Assembly (NCBI GenBank): GCA_037367405.1
Contig: JAZKJV010004148.1
Coordinates: 1,240,501 to 1,304,500, forward strand
Length of the DNA stretch: 64,000 nt
DNA from: Ottelia alismoides
Lineage: Eukaryota; Streptophyta; Magnoliopsida; Alismatales; Hydrocharitaceae
Direction: 5' to 3'
Part shown: in pieces, positions 45,626 through 59,400 of the stretch
How the letters are laid out: each line of letters starts with the position of its first letter
Numbering within the stretch: the first letter of the stretch is position 1
Position numbers and translations under genes: made by a program
The notes under the pieces: model-generated
Told to the model about the DNA's origin: nothing
Database searches by the model: none
The model's input: only the letters and a program-made list of their open reading frames with translations

Positions 45626-48600
45626 TAATGAATCTCGGATTCATCACTCTAAATCTCAATAATTAAGCTCATATCCCTCAAAATCAATAGCATTTCTGCA
45701 TCTATTCAGCATAATTAGCATTCGTGCACGTTTTCATAAGAATTGCATTTTAGCACTATTTTATGCACAAAAAAAGAAGCCAAAAATCCCAGTCAAAATG
45801 GACCTGTAAATAGCCTAACTTCCCAGATTTTTTACTCGTTCATGCTAACTCCGAATGACCCAAAACAATTTCCACTGTGTACATATGACTAACAAGAATA
45901 AAAAAAATATAAAAAATTCACTAACCCAAATAGGTGGAGCCAAAACCCAAAACCTATTTGCAGGATTTCTGGACTAAAAACCTCATATCTTCCCTATCCT
46001 GTGTTCTTATGATCCTACTCACTTTTGAACTAATGTACATTCAATTCTCATCAAAACAAGAACAAGTTCAAGTGAATCTGAGCTCATATGTGAAAGTTGG
46101 GTTTTGGGCCACTTTTGTACATTTTGTATTTTAGCAGTTTTTAACATAGTATTTTATGTACATAAGTAACCTATTTTAGTTCATTTATTTTGCATTTGTG
46201 TTCTTTGATAAAAGTTTTATTAAAATTCCAAAAATCCAAATCCAAATTGAGCTTGAAATCAAAGAAACAAAGTGAGTCTGAGTCTTCACTAACTACTTGT
46301 ACAAAATTAGTCTTTTTTGTATTTTATTTTATTTCTTCTTTTTCGTAAATAATAAAAATCCAAAAAAAATTAGAGTAATGTGTAAATATTTATTTTTGAT
46401 TTTACCATATTTTTTCGAATTTTTATCTGGTTTAAAAAAATGACAAAAAATTATAAAATCCAAAAATATAGGTATTCTATGTACATGGGATACCCTAAAA
46501 ATATCACTTTATGCAATTGATCGATTTTAAGTTATGTCTTCATGAAAGTTGTAGAACTCATCGAGATGAGCAATTTTTGTGAAGAAACTTTTTCAATCCG
46601 AGGCCATTTGCTATTTATTTTAAATTTTATAAAGTATTTAATTTCGAATTTGTGTGGTGCTGACACGTGGCATCTTCTGAAGCCGCCACATGTCAGCTGT
46701 TTCGGCTTTTTTTTAATTAGTTTTAAAAAAAATTCAAATCACTTGCACGTGCGCAGCAGTATCGCGGCTCTCACCCCCAACTTGACACGTGGCAATCTCT
46801 TGGCCGCCCGATCTCAACCGATAGGACGGCCGAGGAGCATCATCCTCCTCCAGCATTTCCCATTCTGGACACCACTCAATCCCGTCAATTTTTCCACCGC
46901 CTCTCACCACGAGATCTTCTCGTGCCATCGCAATCTCAATCAAATCATCTCTCCGATCCTTGATAGCCTATGAATCCCTTTCGTCTCGCGATCTTCTTCC
47001 CGATCAGATCGTCAAATCGTTCCTATTTCCATCTCCGACGACCTACCCCTCAACCTATAAAAGAGCTCCGTCGTACCTCAACTTCGCCCATCTACCGATT
47101 CCTCCAAGCAAGGCCCAGTGGTGACAGCACCAAGGCCCCGCCGTTGACGAGATCCGAGGGCCTCCCTAGCCCTCGTTACAAACGCGACACCTCCACACCA
47201 TCGCTGCTTCAGCTCCGGTCTCCTGCTACAGCCGTCGAGCCACCGACATATCATCAACGTTGTCCCCAACGCCTTCATCGACAACCGCCTGGAGCAACGA
47301 CGCTCAGCCATCTGCTCCACCTCGCCATCTTTGACAACTTCGCCCCTCCGCCAGTTCAATGTCGAGACACCACCATCATCAACCACCGCCCGGCTTCTCC
47401 ACCGACCATCGAAGCATGCTGCTCTGCCAAGGGCCATCCAGAAGACACTCCGCTCCACCGTCCTCTTGGCCGTGTGTCGTCCAGAGGACGATCGACACCT
47501 CTACGACGATCAGACCCCCTCTGCCTTAGCCGGGTCGCCTCCACCTCCCAATTGCCAGCATCGGGTCAAGCCCGAGACCCCCACGACGTGCCACGCACGT
47601 GGGGGCGGGGGGACGTCAGCAGCCAACGTCACCACCCTGGGTCACGTGCTCCACACGTGACCGCAAGGTAAATTATAAGGCGCCCCTCGGAGACTCTAGA
47701 TTTACGCATCAGCCCCTCCATTCCAAGGGCACGTGCAAAACACGTGCCCATTGGAAAATTTGCAGATCCCCCCTTCTTTAAAGGTAATTAAACATAGGCT
47801 CCCTCTCCATTTTTTATTTATTTTATTTACTGTAATTTCGGAAATTCCCCTGTCATTCCCCTTCATTTTAGACCTCTACATTGCATTATTAAATTATCCC
47901 AAAAATAGCATTTTGTTCCTCATTTAATTTTCTACATTTTGACATATTACTGATATTTTTTTGATCAATTGTTAATTATTAATTAATCATTTTGTGGAAA
48001 ATTGCATATTTTGCCCATCTTGTGCTCTGAATTTCGTAATTGATTAACTGTTGCTCCGAAAATTCCTGAAAAATAACAGATAATAGAATTAATTGTGATA
48101 GACATTGTGCCCAAAAAGAATTGCATTTGCATGCATAGATTGCCCTGAAAAAAATCATTTTGTATATTTCAATCTTTGATTTTTAATAGGTATTAAATCT
48201 CGCATTTTCGAGGTTTATGATTTTTCTGATGACCATTATCTAGTAATAGATCTCAGATAATTTTATTCCTTGAAAAAAATAGGTTTAATATTTATTATAA
48301 TTAAATATTGAAATTCATTTTGTTTGCATTTGAAAATTCATAAAAAATCATCTTGCATCCAAAAATTCCAAAAACATTACAGTGCATTCATTTCATCATA
48401 TTTTGCATCATAGCCAAGTTTCATATATTTAGGGAATTATTTGAACGTAATTGACATTTTAGTCCCTAAATTAAGCCAAAATTGCATATTGCATCCTTTA
48501 TTGCATTAAAAATTACAAAAAAAGATCGCCTAGAAAACCGTGCACGAATTTTGATAGACATAATTCTAGGTTGTTCCTTTGCCTCCTTGTGTTTGACCTT

Positions 48601-48773
48601 GGGACTTGCCCAAGTAAAATAGACATAAAATCGCATCGACTGAAAATTGATTAACTTATTGTGTGGTTATTTTCTTGACCGATTCCGATTGTCGCCTACA
48701 ACGAAATGACAAATCAAGTTTTTAAGCGAACGATAATACACATATTTAGCACAATGTAATTTAGGATTCATCA
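45626..48773 (+). repeat. 3' LTR of NA1 (family 1), 3148 bp
   Basis: Starts TAATGAATC (TG changed to TA), 3 bases, GATTCATCA; ends GGATTCATCA at 48773. Collinear with the 5' LTR, including the TATA box (47056-47062) and CACGTG boxes at 46664, 46746, 46786, 47596, 47643, 47654, 47730 and 47741. Confidence 0.95.
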
Positions 48774-49441
48774 AACATATGGTTTCCAAAAGCATATATC
48801 ATACCATAAAATTCTTGCCATGTTTCCAAATCAAGATGATCATGCATGGAATTTGATTGGTTCCAATAGGTCATGAATGAGATCATGTCTTCATGTTCAG
48901 TAGCGAACCCGTTTGATCCTATTGAGAGATTGCATTACTCATATGCCCTCACATACACATTAGCTGACCGACGTACAGACCGTAATTAGGTCATCAACCT
49001 ATCGACCTGCTAAATGTACATACTTAGATATATAGCAATATATTTGTCTACGATCAGAGGATGTGTGCCAATATCGTGATAATATATGACATAGATCTTG
49101 GTAATATCGATCTCGTTAAGTAAATTCTTTGACCAAACTTATCTGACACCTTTGAATCTCTATTTCTATGTAGAGGACCTACATTAGGAGGTCGGCCATA
49201 TATCATACTTTAGAGAAGGATTGACATCTCCTTCTCAGGATTGAAATAATCTCTTAATAATCATTTGACTGTGCTTAATGAGTCCTCAATCTAACTCTTT
49301 AGATATCATCCAAGCATCGGCCTCTCATCCAAGCATCGGCCTCTATGATTCAAACATTGAATTAAAAGCGGTATGATTATTATGATGGCTATGTTACATA
49401 ACCCTAGTTGTACCAAGGGATCTTATAAGTGCATCCTTTCA
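48774..49441 (+). repeat. Repeat B, right part
   Basis: Continues repeat B after NA1. Matches repeat A (34140-34687) up to about 49322, then carries a 19-bp tandem duplication (CATCCAAGCATCGGCCTCT at 49307-49325 and 49326-49344). It ends in a possible LTR terminus, CCTTTCA, at 49441. Confidence 0.68.
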
Positions 49442-49442
49442 T

Positions 49443-49548
49443 TTAGTATCAGATAAGGAGTGAAATAAACCAATAACATTTATTAATATGTAAAGATTAC
49501 AAAAACATTTATTGTAGAAATAGTTCACCTTGGCCTCACATGGCTAAT
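49443..49548 (+). other. Possible tRNA-iMet primer site and short internal remnant
   Basis: TTAGTATCAGATAAG (about 49443-49457) resembles the TGGTATCAGAGC primer site of Ty1/copia elements, two bases after CCTTTCA. The following ~90 bp are featureless up to E5. If correct, repeat B is a copia 5' LTR. Confidence 0.4.
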
Positions 49549-52402
49549 TGATAAATCGTTGATTTATCATATTAATTTATGTTTATCACTCCTCTCACTT
49601 AAAGAAATCCATATAATTATTATTCAATTATCTCTAATTAATAATTAAGATCATGTAAATGATTAACATTATTTATTGGTTTTTAATATTTGATCTTTGT
49701 GTTGTACATATACTTATATTGTTCAATTATTTTATGTATTTTCTAATCATCAAAAATCCAATAAAAATTACATTAACTTGTAAATAATGTTATGTATGAT
49801 ATTTATTATTCCAAAATAGTAGAAACAAAAGAATTAAATTAGTGTTTTTATATCTTTAAAAATTCTTTCAAAAATATTAGTATGTGTATATGATGTAAGA
49901 TGACTTTGAGTTCTACATCAAAGATGTAGATCTAAAAGAGATCTATAACTTTCATGTTGAAAGTTTTTCTAACTGAACTCCTAATTATTATTTTTGGATT
50001 TTATACGGATTTATTCTTTTTTATTTCTCTGATTGGGCCATGTGGCCCATAAAATATTATCTTGAGTCAATCCCATATTCTCTCATCCCTATTATTCTTT
50101 ATCGTTGGATTACTTTATCCAATGGCCCAAGTTCATCTTTAATCTCCCTCCTCCGCTAATTTCAAGTGCCACCAGCTTCTAACCTCCCCAACTTATCCCA
50201 TTTTTCGTAAATCCTCCACAACTACTCCTTCATCGTTTTTAAGCTCCTAACATATCCCAGAGCTTCCTCATTTTCTCCTAACCTCCAGGTACATTGCTCT
50301 CCTTACATCTTCCAACTTTTGAGTGGTTGAATAAACATCGACAACCACTTGGAACAACCTAAACTCCACCAACTCATAACTCCTCTCCATTCAAACCATC
50401 CTCGGGATCCACCATCTTTGTGAGAATCCCCCTAGCCCTACTCTTCCTCTATGACATAAAATGACCCCGTAGTGAGTGACGATAAGGGGATATCTCTAGC
50501 GATATTCATATCCATTGATATTGTGCTGCTGAGATGGCCTTGCTTGAGCTTCGACCGAGCTATCATGGTCTAGCGAATACCTTGAAACTTCAAATCTCCA
50601 TCGCATGCTAATGTTCCATCACCATTTCCTCAAACTCTCTTCCAAGTATGAGCCCGTTTCGTACGTCTCTGATTTCTTGATTTATTTTCTATGGATTCAA
50701 TCATCTTTCAAAGAAACTAATCCACTCCAGACTCTCGTAGTTAAAATTTAATCTTCACGTACTGCATAAATCTCCCTCTCCACTTCTTCATGTATGTGTC
50801 CACCTCGGATATTTCTTCTCCTTACAAAGGAGAAGGACCCATCTAGGGCTCTATTTTCCAATTTCGATGAGCCTCCATCCTGCCTCCATTCCATTTCCAA
50901 ATCGATGGTTTTAATTCTATTTTAGGATATTAAGCTTTCCTCTTATCTTCACTGATCGAAGAAATATACTCTGCTTCGATCTTGAGATTCCTCATCGGAG
51001 AAGCTTCATCGACAGATCTCCATAGAGATACTCTCATCTTACTAGACTCACGAGCTTCATTTCCTAACTCTGAGGAAGGTGTTTCCATGTTTAACAACAT
51101 CAAGACACCAAGGAGAAGAGAGCCATGACACATCGGAGCCAAGTCTTCTCTTCCTTCAGTGGAGGAGGAATGAGATCAACCTCAATGAGAAGTTACCGTC
51201 TAATTAGATATATTGATCTGATGGCTATCGAGAGTCAATATCACAACTTTTGATGTTGTGCTTCACGTTTAAGCCTTGGAGAACCAGAGCCAGCATCGAG
51301 CCTATCGCGTGAGCTACGCGTCCCAAACCTCGACTCTACTCCCAAGCATAGTTCCAAGTGAGTTGAGTCACGTGATGGGTGTAATTTGCAGTGCTTCGGT
51401 CCAAATTTTTTTAGAATTGTATTCAGGTCCAAAACATGTGAGGTGTATGTTGTTGGGATAATTAAAGATACCCTCTGTCGACTTTTAATAATTGCATTAA
51501 TACCCCCACGCATGCTTTTTTTGCACTATATACCCAGATGGCTTTTAAATGTGCATATTAGTCCATCGAAGGGAACTATTTGTAATAAAGAGTGAAGTTT
51601 TCATTGTATTTTATTTTTATTTTTGTCCTTCTAATGTTTATTTAATATCTTGTTAACCATAGATCCAAATTTAATAAATTGGTGTCATTTTAAAGATATT
51701 TTTGTTCTCTTTAATATGGTTGCTAATAATTTATTGATTTGATTAATTCCTTATGCAGTAAATTTCAGATATTAAAAAATGGTCTCTTAACCTTAATTTT
51801 GTCTTTAAAAATTGAACCTCTTAGTGATTGTTGCTCTCCTCAACACCATAATTAGTTTTGAAACTCTTGAAACAGAATAGGAAGATTAACGAATTTATTG
51901 ATACTATTTTCCTAATTAGATAATTAAATGGAGTTTTATTGGAGTTTAGATCATTTTAGTTATTTCAAAAGAGACTTAATTTAATTAGTTTCTTGAATCT
52001 TTTTATTTGCTCTTTAATTGGACCAACATTGAATTGATCTATCATTTATTGTTAAAATTATAGCAATCAATTTTGTTAGGAGTTTACTTGTGTGTTTGTA
52101 CATAATACTTTGTGTTTCTTTGTCATGATTGTTTCAAATTAATATATTTGCTTAAAATAACATTTAAAAATTCATGCATTGCATTTTGTTTGCACTTTTC
52201 TTGTTTTAATCATCTAATTAAATATTTAATACTTAGGTAAATTGAATTAACTGCTCATGTCCTAGTGTTTGACCCATGATTTACTTATAATAAATTTAAA
52301 CCGAGTAATCCTAACAGTGATCTTCTAACCCGGTTATGATCATTAGCTAATTGGTCGTATTACAATAAAGCTTAATTATCTTTGCTCATAAGAGATTAAT
52401 CA
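49549..52402 (+). repeat. 5' LTR of E5 (family 3), 2854 bp
   Basis: Starts TGATAAATC, 3 bases, GATTTATCA; ends GATTAATCA at 52402. AT-rich U3, GC-richer middle (50100-51200), AT-rich tail with TAGTGTTTGACCCATG near 52263. A decayed inverted repeat around AGATCT lies at about 49922-49959, like the E3 palindrome. Open stretches at 50930-51595 have no domain. Confidence 0.88.
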
Positions 52403-52425
52403 AAGGTCAAGTTATGGGGGACCGA
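52403..52425 (+). other. Degenerate primer-binding site of E5 (tRNA-Asp type)
   Basis: GGTCAAGTTATGGGGGACCG aligns with GGCGCCGTTGCCGGGGATCG, the tRNA-Asp complement, keeping GTT and the GGGGA...CG core. It lies directly after the LTR end. Confidence 0.65.
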
Positions 52426-53839
52426 ACACATTAATCGATTTATTTATGTTATGATATCTTTTTTTGATATTTGGAGTAGTTTAGGTAAGGTCTTTGTGAC
52501 ATTATTTTCATTTTTTTGTTTTGTGTGTTTACTTGTTTATGTTTTAACCTATTTATCTAGCTACTTATATCTTGAGATATCTAATCATTAGTTGTTTTGT
52601 GGTAGGGCTTGTGGAGCCGATGAAGATCAAAGGTATGTAGAGATCTTGGAGGTCTTGTTGAAGAGTCTACAATAACAATTGCTTTAGTAGAGATTTTAGC
52701 TAGATTAAATAGTCAATTTTGTGTTGTAATACTTCTGTCGTAATATTTAGTTTAAGGGCCCTATTTAAAAGGAGTTATCGAATGTGTAACGATGTTCACT
52801 ATTTATTCTTTTAATTATGGTGTGTTGAGAGTGGTTCTTGACTTAAATAATGTGATTTGGTTTAGGCACATTCAATTCAAATAGACAAATATAGGTCCAT
52901 CTGCTTTGTCCCAAATCTTAAATTAGGCCACACATGATCTTTTAAGATTCACTATCTACGCACTTTAATATGTTCTACTTAGCCAAATTAAAATGAACTT
53001 CTTTTCCACTAATAGAACTCCTATTTAGGTGTGGTTTTCACCGTGCATTTCATTTAGTGTAATTCTATCAATTTATTAAGCATCCCACACGTAGAGAGCT
53101 GGAAAACATTGTAAGTCTTCTATCTAGGCATTCGTCCATATTTCATTGCTTGCATTCATGTTTTTTTATAATTCCTATTCTTGATTTATTACTAAAAGAA
53201 TAAAAGAAACTTGTATTGATTGTTGGGTGTTGTCTATATGTGCTCACATTAAGTCTTAAGTGATATCCCAATTAAAAATTGGATTGCTAAACAAGGCAAT
53301 TAAATCTAACTTGGAATAAAATCAATCATGTATCATGGGTGAGCAAAGCCCTCATTGGACACAGGTACTAACCACCAAACATAGTGGGTGATGATGGATC
53401 CGAATGGTTACAACCCAAATCCCAAGACTTCAATTCTAAGTCTCTAGGTCCGACTCTTGTAGATTTTGGGAGATGCAAGTGGTTGCAACTGAATTTAGAA
53501 ATATTTTTTCTTTGTGTACTCCAGTTTATCTCTTTTGAGGTGTGATATTGAACTCGACTTACCGAGAAGATCGCCTCAATGATTGCAAGCATACACGAGC
53601 ACTGCTAGGTGTATGGTGACTCCCTGTGTGTAATGTTTGGAAAGTTTTCACTTACTTAAAATCAACAAGATAATTTGGTCGAACTCTTGCGACACTTACA
53701 GGTTGAGTTGGTGAAACTTTCAAAGGGGTTATGTATTGTGTTTGTATTGTGTGAGTTGATTTCACACATTCAAGTGCACCGTAGTGCTTAGATCTCCTTG
53801 ATTCAATCATGTTCCTTTCATATCATTTTGATTTCGAAG
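52426..53839 (+). other. Leader of E5
   Basis: 1.4 kb of non-coding leader. The block at 52900-53120 matches the NA1 leader at 39960-40200 (ggccacac, then the cattttagccaaat and tcttctatctaggcattc stretches). The 20-base GGTAGCCGG motif of E1, E3 and NA1 was not found here. Confidence 0.6.
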
Positions 53840-54955
53840 ATGGATAACTACGGAGAATTTTGTTCAGAATTTGCGAATCTTTTAGTGAACTCTTCAAAGA
53901 TCTTATCTTCCAAGTTTGTAGAATCTTACTTCATGGATCTACTTGGACTCATCACCCTCTTGAGTCTATGATCACTTTAACTTCTTCTTTTGACCTGAGA
54001 CCTCTAATTTCTGAAGGAATTCAAGAAGGGTTTTATATCATGGCTCTAAAGAGAGAGAATAGTGAAAAGTAGGAACGTGAAGACCCGATGCAAATGCTTT
54101 TAGCTCAGTTGGCACGGTCTGAATAGTAGAACGCTTTATTTAGAGCACACCTAGTCCAGCTTATTGTGGGTAAAGAAGCTCTGATAGATGTCACATATAA
54201 TCCTGGGCATTATAGAGTACAAAATTGGTTGATTCCAACCCAACCTGAGATTGTGTATGACTTAATGCTGTAATTTTTGAGTTTGTCGCCTCAAACTTCT
54301 CTCAGATGTCAAATGAGCCATTTTGTGATACATGGGAGATATTAAAGGACTTGTTAGAAAGGTGCCATTGTCATGGATTCGAACCTACTATCCTAGTTCA
54401 ATCTTTATGTAGCGGTCTTAATCGTGACATGCAGGATTTAGTGAGCACTACATATAGAGGCAGTTATGAATCACGTTGTGGGGATACTATCTCAAAGGTA
54501 TTCACAAATGTGGCCGATAGGAGCCATTCACATACCACAAGATTGGTATATATAGAGTCCCCCATCACACTCTTACTATGCTGGGGAAAGGAAGCTGTAG
54601 TCGATATCTATGGGGGTTGATTCCTAGCAAGGGAATTATTAAAGAAAAGTTTACAATAGTATAGAGAATCGATGGGAGGATGAATAAACTTGACAACAGT
54701 TTGTCTAATTAACCGAAGTAAATGAACGAGTTGGTTGAGAAGATATGAATGATGAATATGCATGTCGTGTCTACATCAACTATTCCTATTTACCGCATAC
54801 ATCATGTACAGGAGCAACCAATGTTAGGGCCACTTTAACATGTTTTGGGGATAACTCCTTTACATAGGATCTTATGGGATGTGAATGGTGTGTGGTATTC
54901 ACAAGATCCTGCCCGATACGAAAGTATGGGGACTGAAGAACCCAAATTATGCCCG
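53840..54955 (+). pseudogene. gag of E5 (broken, internally deleted)
   Basis: Starts MDNYGEFCSEF at 53840. In changing frames it reads LISEGIQEGFYIMALK, DPMQMLLAQLARSE, DVTYNPGHYR, then NEPFCDTWEILKDLLERCH (from 54306), the retrotransposon gag core, and finally NGVWYSQDPAR. Compared with E3 gag about 240 bp are missing between YDLML (near 54260) and the core. Stops are frequent. It is cut by E6 at about 54956. Confidence 0.82.
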
Positions 54956-56426
54956 TTAATAATGCAAAAATATAGCTTGATGTTCGTTGTATATGAGTAA
55001 ATTGAGATTAATCAAAACACCCACTTAATTAATTTACAAATTCAAAGCATGCAATAAAATTTATTTTACTTGGGTAAGCCTAAGGTCAATTTGAGGGAGG
55101 TCATTATCTCCTGAGGTCATATTTCAAATTATCTAGATGCTAGGTTTTGAGGAGAATATTTTTGGGATTTTTTTGCAAATGAATATGAAGTGCAAAATGC
55201 AAAATGTCTTTTATAAGGTCAAATTAGACAATATTGGAAAATCCAAATTAATTTGTAATTAAGCTCAAAAATCCATAATACTATTTTTTCTTAGTTATTT
55301 AAGCGATGAAGATTCCATGCCATTTTTTAAATATTTTATGACATAAATTTCATGCATGAAAATGGACACTTTTTAGGGGGTTTTCTCCAATTTTTTGTGC
55401 AAATGAAATGCAAAAATCATGAAAATTTAATTGGAGGTTAAAAATGGTGAAATTAACCTACAATGAATTTTTGGGATTTTTTATTCAAAATAAATTATCG
55501 TAATTTCAAAATGCAGACTGTATGATATTGAGTCAAAGTATTTATAAGTAGCAACCTTACTATTTATTAGAACTAAAATCCTTGATAAATCTAATTAATG
55601 TATATCTAGGAAAAAAATAACTCTTAAAAATACCAATTTTATAGCTAATTTAAAAAATTAATTAGCAAAATGACAACTTAATTTATTCTAAGAACAATAA
55701 GTGTGTAAATGACTTGATTTTTTGGGATATATCAGAAAATAATTAATTCTATAAAATGTGAATTTTTTAGAACTTTTTGAGAAATGGTTGATTTAATATG
55801 AATTTCCAAAAAGACAGGGAAAATATGGAAATTGTCTCCGCAATAAATATTAATAAATTAAACAGTGCTCATAAAAATTAAATCACTGATCCATAAGACC
55901 AAGGGTAAATATGTCTATAACATGCAATTTTTGAAATTAATAATTGATAACAAATGATGCTTTGATTAAGTGCATCGATAGGGTCCTAAATGCAAATTAC
56001 AAATTTTAAATTAGATAAATTAATGTGCATGGGGACATTAATGAAATTACCCAAGAACATTATGTCTTCTTCCATTTGTTGTAGGTATGCACATGTTGCG
56101 CACGTGCATTGTCGATGGTGGCTTCTTCAGAGTGTCTAGGATGCGCAAGGGCCTTTATGCTAACTCCCCCCACTGCACTTGCAACATGAGTGAGGGGGAA
56201 GATTCGAGTCCTGAGGTTGAGGTGCGGGGCTCTGAACTTGAGGCTTGGACCAAATTATTACATGGATCACAGATGGTTCCTTCAGGTCCCTGAGGTACGT
56301 GGCTCCATGGAGGCTCGAGTATCCTCTGAAGTGGAAGCTTGGAAGTCATCTAATGGCAATCAGACGATCATGGCACGCTGAGGGTGAAGGATTAAGACAC
56401 ATCAGGCAGCGGAGTTGGCGGTGAAG
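54956..56426 (-). repeat. 3' LTR of E6, downstream part
   Basis: Minus strand matches the AT-rich tail of family 1 LTRs: GACCTTAGGCTTACCCAAG near 55070-55090 and the preceding AT-rich run. The GC-rich part at 56080-56426 belongs to the R/U5 block. The outer end near 54956 is approximate. Confidence 0.7.
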
Positions 56427-59400
56427 TGATGAATCTCAGATTCATCACTCTAAAAGTCATTAATTATGCTCTAATCCCTAAAAATCATTGGTATTTCTTC
56501 ATTTATTTTGCATTGTTATCATTCATGCATGTTTTGATAAGAAAGACATTTTATCACTTATTATTGTACAAAATAAGAAGCCAAAAATCACAGTCCAATT
56601 ATGATTTTTAACCTAACTTCCTTGATTTTTAACTAATTTATGATAACTTCAAATGATCTGAAACCACTCCATTATGTGCATATCACTGACAAGAAAAAAT
56701 AAAAAATAAAAAAAATCACTAACCTAAATAAGTGGTCTAAAAACCCAAACCCCAATTTTAGGATTTCGAGACTAAAACCTTGATATCTTCCTCATCCATT
56801 GTCCAATTTGATCCTACTCACTTTCGAACTAATGTACATTCAACTACCTTCACAACAAGACCAAGTTCAAGTGAATCAAAGCTCATATATGAATGTTGGG
56901 ATTTGGACCTCTTTTGTACATTTTGTATTTTAGCAGTTTTTAACCTATTACTTTATGTACATAATTAAATCATTTTATTTTAGTTCTTTTTCATTTAGTT
57001 TATTTGATAAAAGTTTTATTACAATACCAAAAATCCAGATCCAAAATGAGCTTGAAATCAAAGAAATTAACTGAGTCTGAGTCTTCACTATCTGTCTGTA
57101 CAAAAATTGTCTTTTCCGTATTTTATTTTATTTATTCTTTTTCTTACTTAATAAAAATACAAAAAATAGATTAATGTGTAAAAGTTTATCTTTTATTTTA
57201 TTGTAATTTTCCGGAATTTTATCTTGTTTAAAAATAAAAAATATATAACCCAAAAATTAAGGTATTCTATGTGCACGGGATACCCCAAAAATATCACTTT
57301 GTGCAAATGACCGATTTTGATTTTGGTGTCTTCATGAAAGTTGTAGATCTCATTGATACGAGCAATTTAGTAAAGAAAATTTTTTGAGCGAGGTCGTTTT
57401 CTATTTAATACAAAATTATATTTGTATTTATTTTTTCAATTTTTATGGGGCTGACACGTTGCAGCTCATGGAGCTCCCACGTGTTAGCCATTTTTTGCCT
57501 TATTTATTTTTGTTTTTATAAAAAAATCAAAAGCCTCACACGTGCAAGGCACGTGCACCCCTACGCACGTGCCCTGCACGTGCTCCCACTACTCTTCCCC
57601 GTACAGCCACATGACACCCATCTAGTCGTCCGATCTTTGACCGATCGGACGGTCACTATTCATCTCCTTCCTTCACACCCCTTTCCAAATCGGGAGGTGG
57701 CACCGCCTCCTATCTACTACGCGAATCCCGCTGTTGCATCACCGCCACCCTCCCTTAATTTCACCGACTGTATCCCACATCGAATCGATCACCGATCTTG
57801 TATCCTCGTCAACGACCCATCCCCGATTGACTTCCCTTGACAATCGATGATCACCGCCAATCAATCCTCGATTCCCTCTTCTATCTTCAGAGACTCTCCC
57901 ATGCCCTATAAAACTATCGCGTCGCCCTCTGTGCTTGTCATCTGCTGATTACCAAAGGAAGGAGAAAACCCGGCGGTAACAGCACTAGTCCCCTATTCCT
58001 CGATGCGGTCCGAGGCTCGAAGCCTCACTGCAGCACTCCAAATCCCTCACGTCTGCTCCTGCTCTGACAACTCACCGTTGAGCCAACAACAACACACATC
58101 CATCCACCTACTATACCCATTATACGTTCCACATCCATTCAACCACGTTCGTCTCCGTCTCGACACCGTTGAGCCACCACCATCAGGCACCTCCAGGCAT
58201 CCTCTTCGTACCAGAAACCACAACTCAAGGCTACAGTGCTAACTTGCATCGACACGCTCTATGGTGCGGTCAATATACCCACCTTGCTCCTAACGACGGG
58301 CTCCTACAGATCACCTCCAGCTTCGACACACTCTTGCGCCAAGTTCCAATAGCCCACCCAAGACCGGAGCACCACTGGTCATTCCGCTCCACCGATCCGT
58401 ACGACGAATCCCTCCAACAACTGAGAGGAAGCTTCTGCTGATGACGTCGTCGAGCCATGACTCATCTCTACCTTCGTCGTGCCTCCATCTCCGTCGCGCT
58501 GTCGGTGGCCGACCCGAGGCCCTCCACACGTGAGGTGCACATGCGGGAGGGAGCATGTGATCAGCGCCCCCCCTGTAGGCTAATTTCAAAGACCCCCAGG
58601 GGTGTACTTTATTGCAGAAGACCCCCAGGCATGCGTGATGCGTACATGGGGGTAGGAAAATTTGCAAAGAAGCCCTCCAAGTTCCGCTCATTCACAGATA
58701 CATCCAGCCATCCTGGGGCACGTGCAGAGAATTTTACATTCGACCCACTATCATTTTTGGTAATTGCATTTTAGTCCTTCCACTACAGTTTTATATTTAT
58801 TTAATTATTGTAGTTTTGCAGTTATACCCCTGTGTTCCCCCTTTGTATGAGACCTCTATATGAAGATATTTTTATTATTCAAAAATAACATGTCAATTAA
58901 TTCTCTACATTATGGCATATGTTTAACATTTTTGTGATATGCGATGAATTAATAATTAATTGTTTTGTGGAAAATTACATAATTTGCCCATTCTATGCTT
59001 AGAAATTCATAAGTGATTAACCATAGCTCTGAAAATTGCCAAAAATTCATGAATTGTAGAATTAGTTGTATATTACATCATGCCCAAAAATAATTTCATT
59101 TGCATGCATGATTTTCTTTGTAAAAATCATTTTGCATATTTCAGTCTTTAATTTTTAGCAGCTATTTAATCTACTATTTTTGAGGTTTATAATTTTTCTA
59201 AGATCAGTCACCTAATGGTAGATCTTGGATAATTCTCACTTGAAAATAATTAGGTTTAATACTTATTATAATTAAATATTAAAATTCGCATCGTTTGCAT
59301 TCATAATTACATAAAATATTTATCTTTCATTTAATAACTCCCAAAAAAAATAACAGTGCATTTATTTCATCATATTATCATCTTGGCCAAGTTTCATATT

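Larger units (their letters stand above)
36230..48773 (+). mobile_element. NA1: complete non-autonomous LTR retrotransposon, 12.5 kb
   Basis: Both ends are defined. 5' LTR 36230-39425, primer site 39428-39445, leader, RT-less ORF region 40921-43761, hairpin/polypurine array, 3' internal region, polypurine tract 45614-45625, 3' LTR 45626-48773. The flanks ATCAT and AACAT are a 5-bp target duplication with one change, and repeat A supplies a relative of the empty site. The two LTRs differ at roughly one base in 12-15 over their first ~280 bases, so the insertion is not recent. The internal region (6.2 kb) has no RT, RNase H or integrase, so it must have been mobilised in trans. Confidence 0.93.
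49549..54955 (+). mobile_element. E5: Tat/Athila-like element (family 3), 5' part
   Basis: Plus strand: LTR (49549-52402), degenerate tRNA-Asp primer site, leader and broken gag. It is cut at about 54956 by the LTR end of E6. Same LTR family and gag type as E3 but opposite orientation. The rest of the element is not in the window. Confidence 0.85.

Noticed and set aside
49307..49344. 19-bp direct repeat considered as a target-site duplication
   Set aside because: The copies are directly adjacent, with no element between them, so this is a simple tandem duplication.
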